DNA of 64,000 bases. It comes from Bifidobacteriaceae bacterium (GTDB taxonomy: Bacteria > Actinomycetota > Actinomycetes > Actinomycetales > Bifidobacteriaceae). Within the stretch, counting starts at the first letter, position 1; every line of letters begins with the position of its first letter. A model generated the notes under the pieces. The model had not been told where the DNA came from. It saw nothing but the letters and a program-made list of their open reading frames with translations, and made no database searches. The position numbers and the translations under genes were made by a program. The stretch covers positions 248,001 to 312,000 of the forward strand of contig JALCQD010000002.1 of the NCBI GenBank assembly GCA_022651005.1. Direction: 5' to 3'. Of this stretch, positions 1 through 8,517 are shown piece by piece.

Positions 1-515
1 GGCAAGTTACGGGGCGAGTTGCCGGAGGTCCTTCGACGAACCTCGGAATTGAGCTCTTCAGAGATGAGCAACGGGATCATGATGAATATGGATATGAAGC
101 TCGAACGGCGGATGGTAGAGAATTGCGCAGCTCTTCTGTATATTACAGGAACAGTAAAGGGAAGATAATTGCAGCTTTCTGTGTGAACGTTGATCTTACG
201 CCGATGCAACAGGCAATGTTCTCTCTCGAGCAGCTGCTTCCCCCGAGTGACAGTAAGGAAAAGTCAGACGCGAGGGAGATTATTGCCCCAGATATTAGCG
301 AAGTTTTAGACGGAATGATTAGTGAGGCTTTTGATTCCATCGGTAAACCGCCTGCCATGATGACAAAGGAAGATAGAACTCAGATTATGCGATTGCTCGA
401 TGAGAGGGGAGTGTTCCAGGTAAAGCGTGCCATCGATCTTGTATCGCAGAGAATGGGGATTTCTCGGGTCACTGCGTATACTTATCTTAATGAGTCGAAT
501 GTGGCGGGTAAGTAG
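1..515 (+). CDS. YheO/DauR-type transcriptional regulator (5'-truncated)
   Basis: The reading frame is open from base 3 and the true start lies before the window. The remaining ~170 residues carry the end of a YheO-like PAS domain (GRELRSSSVYYRN then GKIIAAFCVNVD, as in PF08348) and a C-terminal HTH_22 domain (EDRTQIMRLLDERGVF, then GISRVTAYTYLNE). Proteins of this family are cytoplasmic DNA-binding sensors, for example DauR for D-arginine use. A TTG at 123 lies inside the PAS domain and is not a plausible start. The gene ends at TAG 513-515 and faces the MHS transporter across a hairpin. Position suggests control of the sugar-acid genes at 0.6-3.8 kb, but this is inference and the ligand is unknown. 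Confidence 0.8.
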   Translation, partial: QVTGRVAGGPSTNLGIELFRDEQRDHDEYGYEARTADGRELRSSSVYYRNSKGKIIAAFCVNVDLTPMQQAMFSLEQLLPPSDSKEKSDAREIIAPDISEVLDGMISEAFDSIGKPPAMMTKEDRTQIMRLLDERGVFQVKRAIDLVSQRMGISRVTAYTYLNESNVAGK

Positions 516-546
516 AGGCTTCGGTCGGATGCATTAGATACATAAC

Positions 547-594
547 AATAAAGGGATTCGGAAACTGTAATCAGATTTTCCGAGTCCCTTTATT
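547..594. terminator. Bidirectional terminator hairpin
   Basis: Arms 547-564 and 577-594 are 18 nt each with a single mismatch and a 12-nt loop. The outer bases are A/T-rich on both strands. It lies between the convergent regulator and transporter genes and could end both transcripts. Confidence 0.75.
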
Positions 595-618
595 GTCGTG
601 TCGTGGTAGTTTCGCCAA

Positions 619-1956
619 CTATTCTAGAGAGTAGAGGCGGTCAGCGTTCTTGGTGTCCGGTCTGAAAGATGCATATGCAGTGCCGATAATTCCAAGGATG
701 GCGATGACGGTTACATAAATAATGACCGGCCAAATACTGTTGAATGAAGAAGTCAGTGCCGTAGCGATCAGGGGGGCAAATCCGCCGCCAAGTGTGTTTG
801 ACAATTGATAGCCAATATTGATACCCGTAGTGCGAGCTTCAACGTCGAACATCTCTGCAAGCATGGTTTGAAGTGTGGCCATCATAGCGACACCGGGGAA
901 GGCGAATCCAATGACCATGCCCAGCCAAATGAGCCAAGGAACTTGTGTCTCATACAGTTTGAATGTCGGATAGACTAATGCGGCAAATAAGATACAAGCT
1001 GCAATATAGATTTTTCGTCTGCCTATCTTGTCCGAAAGTGCTCCGAATAGGGGCGCGACGACAATCTGGAAGAGTCCCACGATGAGAGTTCCGATGAAGC
1101 CCACTTGGGCTGGGACGCCTTTCGTGATGACGTATGAAACGCCAAAAGTCAGGATGATGTAGCCAGCAATGCTCTGTGGAAGTCCGATCAAAATGCCTAG
1201 GATAGCGTTCTTTGGATGTCGGAGGATTTGCTTAAAAGGCATGTTCTTTTTGCCATTTTCACGTTCCTCTTTTTGCATTTCTTTGAACTCGTCAGAATCG
1301 TCGATCTTCTCTCTTAATACAACGGCGATAATTGCGAGAAGCAGTGCGAACCAAAATGGGATACGCCAGCCCCAAGTCATGAAGAATCCATGATCTCCAC
1401 CGGCCAAAGTTGACATAAAGCCCGCGGAGAATACATTGGCAATGCCTGCGCCGCTGATGAGGAAGGCCCCAAATAATCCGCGGTGCCCAGTTGTGGCGTG
1501 TTCAGTAACGAGAGAGGCTGCTCCGCCCATTTCTCCGCCTACAAAAAGACCTTGGAACATTCTTAAAATGAGAAGAATGATAGGTGCGGCAATACCTATC
1601 TTTTCAGTAGGGGGGATCATACCAATTCCTGCTGTGGCGATACCCATGCCTACAACAGTTATAAGTAGATTGGTCTTTCTTCCCCAGCGGTCACCAATAT
1701 GCCCAAATACGAGACCCCCAATAGGACGTAACAAGAATCCTACGGCAAAGCTTCCAAAGGATTGCATTGTTCCCACGGCAGCGTTATCTGTTGGGAAGAA
1801 CACGGTTGGAAAAACTGCAGCCGATGCCAGACCGAAAAGATAATAATCGTAATATTCGATGAGGGTGCCGATCGCCCCAGCTGCGATCATCCGCCCGCCA
1901 TGCTGATTGGTGTCCTTTTTTATACTAGAGTCAGACACCTGTGTTGCTTGGACCAT
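619..1956 (-). CDS. MFS transporter, metabolite:H+ symporter (MHS) family
   Basis: A predicted 12-TM inner-membrane symporter of 445 aa in the ProP/KgtP/ShiA group. Hallmarks are the N-terminal IEYYDYYLFG, the TM2-3 loop GHIGDRWGRKTNLL and the central loop GALSDKIGRRKIY. The ATG at 1956 is preferred over a TTG at 1974 because AAGGAGG stands 5 nt upstream of the ATG. MHS proteins take up carboxylates, betaines or sugar acids. Next to a KDPGal-type aldolase and kinase, a sugar acid such as galactonate is a reasonable guess, but the substrate cannot be read from the sequence. The gene is AT-rich compared with ackA and pta. It diverges from the aldolase gene. Confidence 0.85.
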   Translation of the reverse strand: MVQATQVSDSSIKKDTNQHGGRMIAAGAIGTLIEYYDYYLFGLASAAVFPTVFFPTDNAAVGTMQSFGSFAVGFLLRPIGGLVFGHIGDRWGRKTNLLITVVGMGIATAGIGMIPPTEKIGIAAPIILLILRMFQGLFVGGEMGGAASLVTEHATTGHRGLFGAFLISGAGIANVFSAGFMSTLAGGDHGFFMTWGWRIPFWFALLLAIIAVVLREKIDDSDEFKEMQKEERENGKKNMPFKQILRHPKNAILGILIGLPQSIAGYIILTFGVSYVITKGVPAQVGFIGTLIVGLFQIVVAPLFGALSDKIGRRKIYIAACILFAALVYPTFKLYETQVPWLIWLGMVIGFAFPGVAMMATLQTMLAEMFDVEARTTGINIGYQLSNTLGGGFAPLIATALTSSFNSIWPVIIYVTVIAILGIIGTAYASFRPDTKNADRLYSLE

Positions 1957-2206
1957 TAGAGCCTCCTTGCTCAATGACTGGTCTTTATTTTTTGCTATTG
2001 CGATTTAATTTTGCTTTCCAGCATGTGTCTGCGGAGGTCGTCTTTGACTGGTTCAAATCCTGTTCTGTGTCCACACGCTTGGTTAATTAAAGAATATCAG
2101 ACACTTTACAAAAATTCTATAAATCTATAAAATAAATTAAGCATTGATGTGAGATGCGGTTAACAACGAGGTTAAATTTTACGACTCTGAATTGGAATGG
2201 TGAGAA
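1957..2206. promoter_or_regulatory. Divergent AT-rich promoter region
   Basis: This 250-nt gap lies between the MHS transporter (minus) and the aldolase (plus). It is AT-rich, with a TTTACA followed by TATAAA-like hexamers around 2103-2132 reading toward the aldolase, and GGTTAA occurs three times (about 2080, 2158 and 2170). No clear long palindrome was seen. Promoter assignment is inference. Confidence 0.4.
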
Positions 2207-2842
2207 ATGCAGCTTCAAATCATTGAGGAAAAGAAAGTAATTGCGATATTGCGTAATCTTCCGGACGCTCAGATCAGTCCGGTAATTGAGTCCCTTCACG
2301 ATTCTGGTATAGATCTTGTCGAGATAGCGTTTAATAGATTCAAATCGGCCCAAGACAATGCAAATAGAATTCAGCGTGCAGTCAATTTAGGCATACCGAA
2401 TATGCATATTGGCGCTGGGACTGTCCTGACCGTTGAAGGGGTAGATAAGGCTGCCGATGCGGGAGCAGAATTTATTCTTTCTCCAAATACTGTTGATGAA
2501 GTTATAGGAGAGTCCAAACGGCTTGGACTTATTTCGGTTCCTGCTGCGTTGTCTCCTAGTGAGATCTGGAGAGCTTACGAGTTGGGGGCAGATATTGTCA
2601 AAGTATTTCCCGCGTCGTCTTTAGGTCCACATTATTTTAAAGAAATCTTGAGCCCTTTGCCTGGCATTCCTCTTAGCGCTGTTGGGGGAGTGGACGTGAA
2701 CAATGCCCGTCAGTTCTTGGATGCGGGAGCTTTTTGTCTGGGAATTGGCTCGGCGCTCTTCCCCCGAAATAAGGAAGGTGTAGTTGATGCGGAGCTTGTG
2801 CGAAAGCAAGCAGAGGAACTTCTGGGAACTGTTAACTCCTGA
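2207..2842 (+). CDS. KDPG/KDPGal (KHG-family) class I aldolase
   Basis: A 211-aa Eda/DgoA family aldolase that cleaves a 2-keto-3-deoxy-6-phospho sugar acid to pyruvate and glyceraldehyde 3-phosphate. The Schiff-base lysine is K132 in DIVKVFPAS, the general acid/base glutamate is E39 in LVEIAFN, and the GAGTVLT and SAVGGVD phosphate/substrate loops are intact. Length matches the family (~205-215 aa). The following gene is a DgoK-like kinase, which argues for the 6-phosphogalactonate rather than the 6-phosphogluconate isomer. Stop and next start are 14 nt apart, so the two genes are probably cotranscribed. Codon use is AT-rich. Confidence 0.92.
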   Translation: MQLQIIEEKKVIAILRNLPDAQISPVIESLHDSGIDLVEIAFNRFKSAQDNANRIQRAVNLGIPNMHIGAGTVLTVEGVDKAADAGAEFILSPNTVDEVIGESKRLGLISVPAALSPSEIWRAYELGADIVKVFPASSLGPHYFKEILSPLPGIPLSAVGGVDVNNARQFLDAGAFCLGIGSALFPRNKEGVVDAELVRKQAEELLGTVNS

Positions 2843-2856
2843 TTTGTGGAGGAATG

Positions 2857-3837
2857 ATGTACTCAATTTATTTTGATACAGGTACTACCAATACTCGTGC
2901 ATATCTTCTGAAAGATTACAAAGTTATTCTTTCGAAGAGTAGACACGTAGGAGCTCGAAACACGTCAATGGAGCGCTCGCATTCAATTTTGCGAGATACC
3001 CTGGTCTCTTTATTTGAGGAACTTCTCGTTGATAGGGGACTTTATCCACAACAGATAGATCATGCTTGCATTTCTGGAATGGCTACAAGTGGGGATGGCA
3101 TCCAGACGGTTCCACATCTTGCCGTTCCAGTTTCAAAAGTTGATATTCAAAAATCTTTGGTGTTGCTGAAAAACCCCATCTTCCCGATAAGAACTTGGTT
3201 AGTACCTGGAGTGAAGACGGATAGTAGTAATGGTGTAGCAACCCCAGAAGAAGCTACGAGGATTCAACAGATTCGAGGAGAAGAGGTCGAGGTTTTCGGC
3301 GTAATTGAGGGGAACTCTTCCTTGAATGATTGCACCGTGATTCTCACGGGGAGTCATACGCAAATTGTCTTTGTTAAGGATAGAAAGATCGTAGATATTT
3401 TTTCTAATATGAGTGGTGAGCTGAGAGAAGCAATTATAAAGAACACAATTCTAGGAGGAGCGCTGTCAGAGGGCATCGATGGTTCTTTTAATGAAGAGAT
3501 GGTACTTCTAGGTTCGCATCAATGTGAAAAGTATGGGATTAACCATGCTCTTTATGGAGTAAGAACGATGGAAGTATATTCGAATGCAACCTCTATCGAT
3601 AAGCATTCGTATTTCCAAGGGGTCTTAACTTCAGGTGTCGTACATGGATTACTGCAACGCATGAAAGAAAATATGAACAGTGCCAGGCGGATTTTTGTGG
3701 TCGGAAGAAAGACCGAATTTGACACTTATCGGCTTATCTTCAACGACATTGACAAAGATTTCATCATCCATTATTTGGAGTCTGATATTGTTCCGTATTC
3801 TGTTCGAGGTTATACGGCGTTAATGAATTGCCGATGA
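2857..3837 (+). CDS. 2-dehydro-3-deoxygalactonokinase (DgoK family)
   Basis: A 326-aa member of the DgoK family (COG3734, ASKHA fold). It phosphorylates 2-keto-3-deoxygalactonate with ATP, giving the substrate of the upstream aldolase. The phosphate-1 loop is FDTGTTNTR near the N-terminus. ILTGSHTQIVFV and GGALSEGIDGSF match the family's substrate and phosphate-2 regions. Two adjacent ATGs exist (2854, 2857). The second is preferred because the GGAGGA touches the first. A galactonate dehydratase is not in the window and may lie to the left. Base composition is AT-rich and drops abruptly at the end of this gene. Confidence 0.88.
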   Translation: MYSIYFDTGTTNTRAYLLKDYKVILSKSRHVGARNTSMERSHSILRDTLVSLFEELLVDRGLYPQQIDHACISGMATSGDGIQTVPHLAVPVSKVDIQKSLVLLKNPIFPIRTWLVPGVKTDSSNGVATPEEATRIQQIRGEEVEVFGVIEGNSSLNDCTVILTGSHTQIVFVKDRKIVDIFSNMSGELREAIIKNTILGGALSEGIDGSFNEEMVLLGSHQCEKYGINHALYGVRTMEVYSNATSIDKHSYFQGVLTSGVVHGLLQRMKENMNSARRIFVVGRKTEFDTYRLIFNDIDKDFIIHYLESDIVPYSVRGYTALMNCR

Positions 3838-3871
3838 TATAAATCTTTTTTGAAACGGCAGAGTGCGCGGC

Positions 3872-3923
3872 ATGGAAAGAGGTGATCAGAGCTTGTTTGG
3901 AAGCTCTGATCACCTCTTTCCAT
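3872..3923. terminator. Perfect 23-bp hairpin between dgoK-like gene and ackA
   Basis: Arms 3872-3894 and 3901-3923 are perfectly complementary over 23 bp with a 6-nt loop (GTTTGG). It separates the convergent kinase and ackA genes and is the likely bidirectional terminator, although neither side ends in a strong T run. Confidence 0.75.
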
Positions 3924-3933
3924 ATAAAGAAAC

Positions 3934-5160
3934 TCAGGCTTTGAACTTGTGGCCGTAAGTGTCGCCTTCTGCGGCGATCTTTGCGGACTTGCGCGCGATG
4001 GCGAGTTCCTCGTTGGTGGGGTACACCACAACGGTGACCTTTGAATCAGGGGTGGAGATGATGCGCGGATCGTGGCTGCGAGTCGCGTTCTTCTCTTCAT
4101 CCAGCTTCACGCCGAACGGAGCGAGCTTGTCGATAACGCCCTTGCGCACCACGTCGTCGTTCTCACCCACGCCAGCGGTGAATGTGATGACGTCGAGGCC
4201 GCCCATCTGAGCGGTGTAGTTGCCGATGTAGCTGACAATGCGGTGGATGTAGATGTCGAGAGCGAGCTTTGCATTCTCGTCACCCTCGCTGATGAGGCGG
4301 TGCACCTCGCGCAGATCACCGAAGCCGGTCATGCCCATCATGCCGGACTTCTTGTTGAAGAGCTCATCGAGCTGGTCTACGTCCATATGAGCGTTGCGAA
4401 TGAGGTGGAAGACTGCCGCCGGGTCGATATCACCGGTGCGGCCGCCCATGACGAGGCCCTCGAGCGGGGTGAGGCCCATGGAGGTCTCCACCGGGACGCC
4501 GGACACCTGTGCGGACGCCGAAGCACCGTTGCCGATGTGCAGCACGATCTGCTTGAGGCCTTCAGCGGGCTTGCCAAGGAACTCGGGGATCACTCCGCCG
4601 ATGAACTCGTGGCTGGTGCCGTGAGCGCCGTAACGCTTGATCTTGTACTTCTCGGCAACTTCCTTATTGAGCGCGTAGGTTGACGCGGCAGCGGGGAGCT
4701 TGCTGAAGAAGGAGCTATCGAACACTGCGATCTGGGGAACGTCGGGCATGAGGTTGCTCATGACTTCGATGCCCTTTGCCTCGGGACCGTTGTGAAGCGG
4801 TGCGAGAACAGCGAGATCCTTGATCTTCGCGACGACGGCGTCGGTTGCTAGTGCGGGCTCGGGGAAGGTGGTGCCGCCCTGAACAACGCGGTGGCCGACG
4901 GCGACGATGCCTGCCTCTTGCAGGTTCGGACCGTATTCCTTGAAGAAGCCGAGCACGCGCTTCAAACCGGTTGCGTGATCCGGAATCTTCTCTTCGAGCT
5001 CGTGCTTTTCGCCGTTGTACTCGTGCTTGTAGTGGCCGTCGATCGGTTCACCAATCTTCTCGACGAGGCCAGAAGCGAGGCCTTCTCCGGATTCGAGGTC
5101 AACGAGCTGGTACTTGATTGAGCTTGAGCCAGCGTTGATGACAAGGACGGTTTGCGCCAT
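3934..5160 (-). CDS. ackA: Acetate kinase
   Basis: A 408-aa cytosolic acetate kinase: acetyl phosphate + ADP to acetate + ATP, the main substrate-level ATP step of the bifid shunt. The N-terminus QTVLVINAGSSSIKYQL, the HNGPEAKGIE region, the GAHGTSHE segment, the HIGNGAS loop and the FTAGVGEND adenosine site are all present. The start is the ATG at 5160 (MAQTV), with GGAGG 8 nt upstream. An in-frame ATG at 5175 would add only MEDAP. It lies 159 nt downstream of pta on the same strand and the two probably form an operon. It is G+C-rich, in contrast to the galactonate-type genes next to it. Confidence 0.98.
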   Translation of the reverse strand: MAQTVLVINAGSSSIKYQLVDLESGEGLASGLVEKIGEPIDGHYKHEYNGEKHELEEKIPDHATGLKRVLGFFKEYGPNLQEAGIVAVGHRVVQGGTTFPEPALATDAVVAKIKDLAVLAPLHNGPEAKGIEVMSNLMPDVPQIAVFDSSFFSKLPAAASTYALNKEVAEKYKIKRYGAHGTSHEFIGGVIPEFLGKPAEGLKQIVLHIGNGASASAQVSGVPVETSMGLTPLEGLVMGGRTGDIDPAAVFHLIRNAHMDVDQLDELFNKKSGMMGMTGFGDLREVHRLISEGDENAKLALDIYIHRIVSYIGNYTAQMGGLDVITFTAGVGENDDVVRKGVIDKLAPFGVKLDEEKNATRSHDPRIISTPDSKVTVVVYPTNEELAIARKSAKIAAEGDTYGHKFKA

Positions 5161-5319
5161 TGGGGCATCCTCCATCTAAATTTCCGGGCAATCGCATGCA
5201 TAGCGCTGCCCTTGTGGGATCATTTTCCTGTATTGAGACTACTCGGCGGACGCTACATCCGCATGAATGCATCGCCCGCCGAATGGTCTTATTTCACAAA
5301 TTTCGCGTACTGTCGTGCG
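5161..5319 (-). other. pta-ackA intergenic spacer with a hairpin
   Basis: This 159-nt gap between pta and ackA carries a 7-bp stem (5243-5249 with 5276-5282, TCGGCGG/CCGCCGA). It could be an attenuator or RNA-processing site inside the pta-ackA transcript. No gene seen. Confidence 0.35.
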
Positions 5320-7059
5320 TCACTTTTGAGCGCTGATGGCGGTCAGTGCGATGGTGTTGACGATGTCGCGTGTAAGTGCGCCACGGGACAGGTCGTTCAC
5401 CGGCTTGCGCAGGCCCTGAAGCACCGGGCCGATGGCCACGGCGCCGCTGGTGCGCTGCACTGCCTTGTACCCAATGTTGCCGGCGGAGAGGCTGGGGAAG
5501 ATGAACGTGTTGACGTGACCCGCGTACGGGTTGCCATTTGCTTTCTTCTCTGCAACCACCGGATCCCACGCGGCGTCGAACTGAATGGGGCCAACGACCT
5601 TGAGATCTGGGTAGTTCTCTTCGGCAATCTTTTCGCCCTCGGTGACGAGGTCAACGTCAGGACCGGAGCCGGAACCGAGCGTGGAGTAGGTGAGCATGCC
5701 GACGACGGGATCAATGCCAAAGGCTTCAGCCGTGCGTGCGGACTGGCGAGCGATCTCGGCGAGCTGCTCGGAGTTCGGATTGAGGTTGATGGCGCAGTCA
5801 GCGAACACATTCACGCGGTCCTCCATGCACATGAGGAAGGCGCCGGAGACGAGGTGATCGTCGGGGTTCGTCTTGATGATCTGCAGAGCCGGGCGCACCG
5901 TGTTTGCGGTGGAGTGTTTGGCGCCGCTCACCATGCCGTCGGCCAAACCGAGCTGGATGAGCATGGTGCCGAAGTAGCTGGGATCCTGCAGAGTGCTGGC
6001 TGCCTTCTCGGGCGTCATGCCCTTGTGACCACGCAGCTTGACGAGCTCTTCGATCATGGGATCAAGGACGGTCTTGTCGTTCATCGACTGGAAGGTCGCC
6101 TTGTCCGCAATGGCAGAGCCGAGGTTGAGGCCTTCTGCTTGGGCAAGGATGTCGGCTTTTTCGCCGACGATGACCACGTCTGCCACATCGCGGGAGAGCA
6201 GGTAGTCTGCGGCCTGGAGGATGCGATCGTCGTCGCCCTCGGGCAGCACGATCTTCTTTTTGTCGGACTTTGCCATGGCGAGCAGCGAATACTGGAAGCA
6301 GGCGGGCGTCACAACGGTGGTGACGGAGGAGGCGATGGCCGTGAGCACGTCGGTGTCGTCCACTGCGGATTCATAGGCAGAGGTCTGTGCCACGATCGCG
6401 GCGTCCGTATCGAGTTCTGCTGCCTCGGCGTCGGCAACGTACCATACGGGCAGCTCGTAATCCTTGAGTTCAGCGGTGGCTGCGGCCTTGAGTTCAGGGG
6501 AGCAGGGGCTCACGAAGACGCCAACAACGGGTGATCCGGTACCCTCGACGGCGGCGACAGAGGCCTTGATGGTCTCCGAGAGTTCGTAGGCGGTGCGGCC
6601 GGTTCCCTCCACCGTCACGATGACAGAGGACTGGAGGTCGGCGGCGATGAGCGAGTTGTTGAGCATCTTGCCCGGGTAGGCAACAGGGGTGTAATCGGAG
6701 CCGACGATGAGCGTGTAGTCGGCCTTCTTGAGGTCGTCGGACTCATAGAACTTGGTGACGATGTCCAGGCGTGCGTCGGCAGTGTTCTCGCGAATCTCTC
6801 GCGGCTTGACACCGATATGAGCCTCATGGTGTTCATTAGCGCCAGAGGTCTTTTCGTAGGCGCGGGCAGCGGCCAGGAAAAGATCCGTGGTGTGCTCGCC
6901 GTGTGCGCTTGCCGGACGGAAAACGCTGGGAGAGGAGAATTTTGTGGACAGCGACTTCAGAAGGCCTACGGCCACGGTGTCGCGTCCTGCGCCTCCCTCG
7001 GGGCTGAAAAGATACAGGCGGTCAGGTGTGCGGTTTCCGTGCAATGGAGCGATTTCCAT
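5320..7059 (-). CDS. pta: Phosphate acetyltransferase
   Basis: A 579-aa phosphotransacetylase interconverting acetyl phosphate and acetyl-CoA. The N-terminal ~250 residues are a P-loop-like domain (LFSPEGGAGRDTVAVGLLK). The C-terminal ~320 residues are the catalytic PTA_PTB domain (KKIVLPEGDDDRILQAA, then DGMVSGAKHST, STLGSGSGPDVD and NTFIFPSLSAGNIGYK). Length is close to other bifidobacterial Pta proteins as I recall them, and shorter than the ~700-aa enterobacterial form. AAGGAGA stands 6 nt before the ATG. It is transcribed ahead of ackA. With xfp at 14.2-16.7 kb it completes the route from phosphoketolase to acetate. Confidence 0.97.
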   Translation of the reverse strand: MEIAPLHGNRTPDRLYLFSPEGGAGRDTVAVGLLKSLSTKFSSPSVFRPASAHGEHTTDLFLAAARAYEKTSGANEHHEAHIGVKPREIRENTADARLDIVTKFYESDDLKKADYTLIVGSDYTPVAYPGKMLNNSLIAADLQSSVIVTVEGTGRTAYELSETIKASVAAVEGTGSPVVGVFVSPCSPELKAAATAELKDYELPVWYVADAEAAELDTDAAIVAQTSAYESAVDDTDVLTAIASSVTTVVTPACFQYSLLAMAKSDKKKIVLPEGDDDRILQAADYLLSRDVADVVIVGEKADILAQAEGLNLGSAIADKATFQSMNDKTVLDPMIEELVKLRGHKGMTPEKAASTLQDPSYFGTMLIQLGLADGMVSGAKHSTANTVRPALQIIKTNPDDHLVSGAFLMCMEDRVNVFADCAINLNPNSEQLAEIARQSARTAEAFGIDPVVGMLTYSTLGSGSGPDVDLVTEGEKIAEENYPDLKVVGPIQFDAAWDPVVAEKKANGNPYAGHVNTFIFPSLSAGNIGYKAVQRTSGAVAIGPVLQGLRKPVNDLSRGALTRDIVNTIALTAISAQK

Positions 7060-7482
7060 GGATTCTCCTTGGTACTACAGCGTGGCGTCATCGTCATGCG
7101 GTCATGACTTTCGCTGGGGCTTCTGCGTCCTGCGAACAGTTGGCAGTCTATCGCCGCAAGGAGACACTAAGAATAAGGAAGCAGCTTTCATTTGGCGCTC
7201 GTTGTGGGCCTTATTCGGGGTAAAAGAGAATTCGCACATCGACATATTTCTCTTTTTAATGCTTCAATATGATTATATTGCCTGTTTTTTATTAACGGTC
7301 TAACCCGATGAATAAGCCATAAAAGACGAAAGCGGAATGAGCAGAGGCTTGTGGAGCGTGTGCAAGGGTCGTGGAATATGAGAGAGCGACGACTACTCTG
7401 TTTGCTGACTGTGATGACACGGCCGAACGTGTGAGCTTTCTCACATGTTCGGCTAGATGGAAAGCGGCGGCAGCGTTTATGG
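7060..7482. promoter_or_regulatory. pta upstream region
   Basis: This 423-nt gap holds no convincing gene. On the minus strand a TATAAT hexamer (plus-strand 7272-7277) is a candidate pta -10 box. It is embedded in an inverted repeat, CAATAT-GATT-ATATTG (7265-7280), which could be an operator. The right-hand end contains the hairpin at 7422-7453. The long untranslated leader implied for pta (~200 nt) is inference. Confidence 0.4.
7422..7453 (-). terminator. Hairpin downstream of the SorC-type regulator
   Basis: A 14-bp stem (7422-7435 with 7440-7453, one G-T pair) with a 4-nt loop lies 30 nt after the regulator's stop. There is no T run, so it may be a weak or Rho-assisted terminator. Confidence 0.5.
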
Positions 7483-8517
7483 TCATTCTTGGAGCACTAA
7501 TTTCGCGGTGTCTCTGTCCACAATGAGGTGGGTGATGAACCCAGCTTTGAGCGCGACTCTGAGAGCGGCAGCTTTTTCCATGTCGGCGACTGCAAAGATA
7601 CGGATGGGAACGCGGAGCAACTCTTGCCGGGGCAAGCCGGTGGAACGCTTATTGACGGAGATGGATCCGGTGCTTCCGTCTTCTCGGAAGAAAAGGGAGG
7701 CGAGATTGCCAACGGTATGTTCGCGCGTCAATTCATCGATGTCCTTTGGGCTGATTCCCTCAGAACGAAAGAGGGGGGAAGGATGGGGGCCGCTGGAGGT
7801 TCCAAGCGAAGTGATGATGACGTCAAGGGACTTTCTCATGGAAAGCATATGTTTGATGCTAGGCTCCTCATACATCATCTTTCGTGTCTCTTCGGAAGCG
7901 AATACTGCGGGAACGGGGAAGAGGTAGACCGGGGCGTTGAAGGCGTTGCTGAAGCGCGTGAGAACTTGTGTCACGTAATTCTCGCCGTAGAGAACGGAGT
8001 CGCCGAACCCATGGAGCTGAAGGATTTTGATGCCGTCTTGCGGCGACGTCGTGAGATGGAGCGATATGGATTCCACGGTGCGCCCCCAGGCCACCCCAAT
8101 GGTCATATTCGGCGTGATGAGAGTGGCCAGCCACGCAGCAGCGTCTCGGCCCACTTCCATGAGGCGCATTTTGGAATCGGCCGACTCTGACGTCTCTGAA
8201 ACGATGACGGCCACACCGAAGCGTTTTCTGATGCGTTCCTGAAGTTCGGCCGTGGAATCCTTTTCCCTGTGAATCGTGAATTCGACGACGTGCTGCGCGC
8301 GAGCCAAGGCGAGTAATCGAGAAACTGTAGAGCGAGACACTTTGAGTCTGCGGGCCACCAGTTCGATCTTGAGTCCCTGTTTCCAGTAGAGTTCTGCTGC
8401 GTCGGCGATGCGCTCTCTCGTAGCACGCGACCCTGTGTATTCGGTCGTGGTTTCTTCTGATGCACCCGTGTGTGAATCGTTCTTTTGTGTCAACACAAAA
8501 ACAATCCTATGACACAT
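7483..8517 (-). CDS. SorC/DeoR-family sugar-binding transcriptional regulator (EryD-like)
   Basis: A ~340-aa regulator. The N-terminal HTH (IELVARRLKVSRSTVSRLLA) is followed by a C-terminal sugar-phosphate-binding domain of the SorC type (IGVAWGRTVESIS, KILQLHGFGDS, ITSLGTSSGP). EryD, the erythritol repressor, belongs to this family, and the neighbouring genes also resemble C4-sugar pathways. The start is uncertain: ATG 8517 has a poorly spaced GGGA, while GTG 8496 has AGGA 8 nt upstream. It diverges from the transporter operon. A palindrome at 8483-8500 overlaps its start region and suggests autoregulation and control of the operon. Confidence 0.85.
   Translation of the reverse strand: MCHRIVFVLTQKNDSHTGASEETTTEYTGSRATRERIADAAELYWKQGLKIELVARRLKVSRSTVSRLLALARAQHVVEFTIHREKDSTAELQERIRKRFGVAVIVSETSESADSKMRLMEVGRDAAAWLATLITPNMTIGVAWGRTVESISLHLTTSPQDGIKILQLHGFGDSVLYGENYVTQVLTRFSNAFNAPVYLFPVPAVFASEETRKMMYEEPSIKHMLSMRKSLDVIITSLGTSSGPHPSPLFRSEGISPKDIDELTREHTVGNLASLFFREDGSTGSISVNKRSTGLPRQELLRVPIRIFAVADMEKAAALRVALKAGFITHLIVDRDTAKLVLQE
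8483..8500. promoter_or_regulatory. Candidate SorC-type operator
   Basis: TTTTGTGTCAACACAAAA: 8-bp perfect arms around a 2-bp centre, in the intergenic region between the divergent regulator and the transporter operon. Overlap with the regulator's translation start fits autorepression. Binding is inferred, not shown. Confidence 0.55.

Noticed and set aside
1957-1974. TTG start giving six extra residues for the MHS transporter
   Set aside because: The Shine-Dalgarno AAGGAGG is inside this extension and points to the ATG at 1956.
2044-2075. GGTTCAAATCC, a tRNA T-arm-like string
   Set aside because: The T stem has a mismatch, and no matching acceptor, anticodon or D arms can be found upstream, so no tRNA or tRNA remnant is claimed.
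4072-4683. 203-codon frame on the + strand
   Set aside because: It is antisense to ackA and carries no family motifs.
5152-6534. Long open frame (460 codons) on the + strand
   Set aside because: It is antisense to pta, arises from GC-rich codon bias and has no ribosome binding site or family resemblance.
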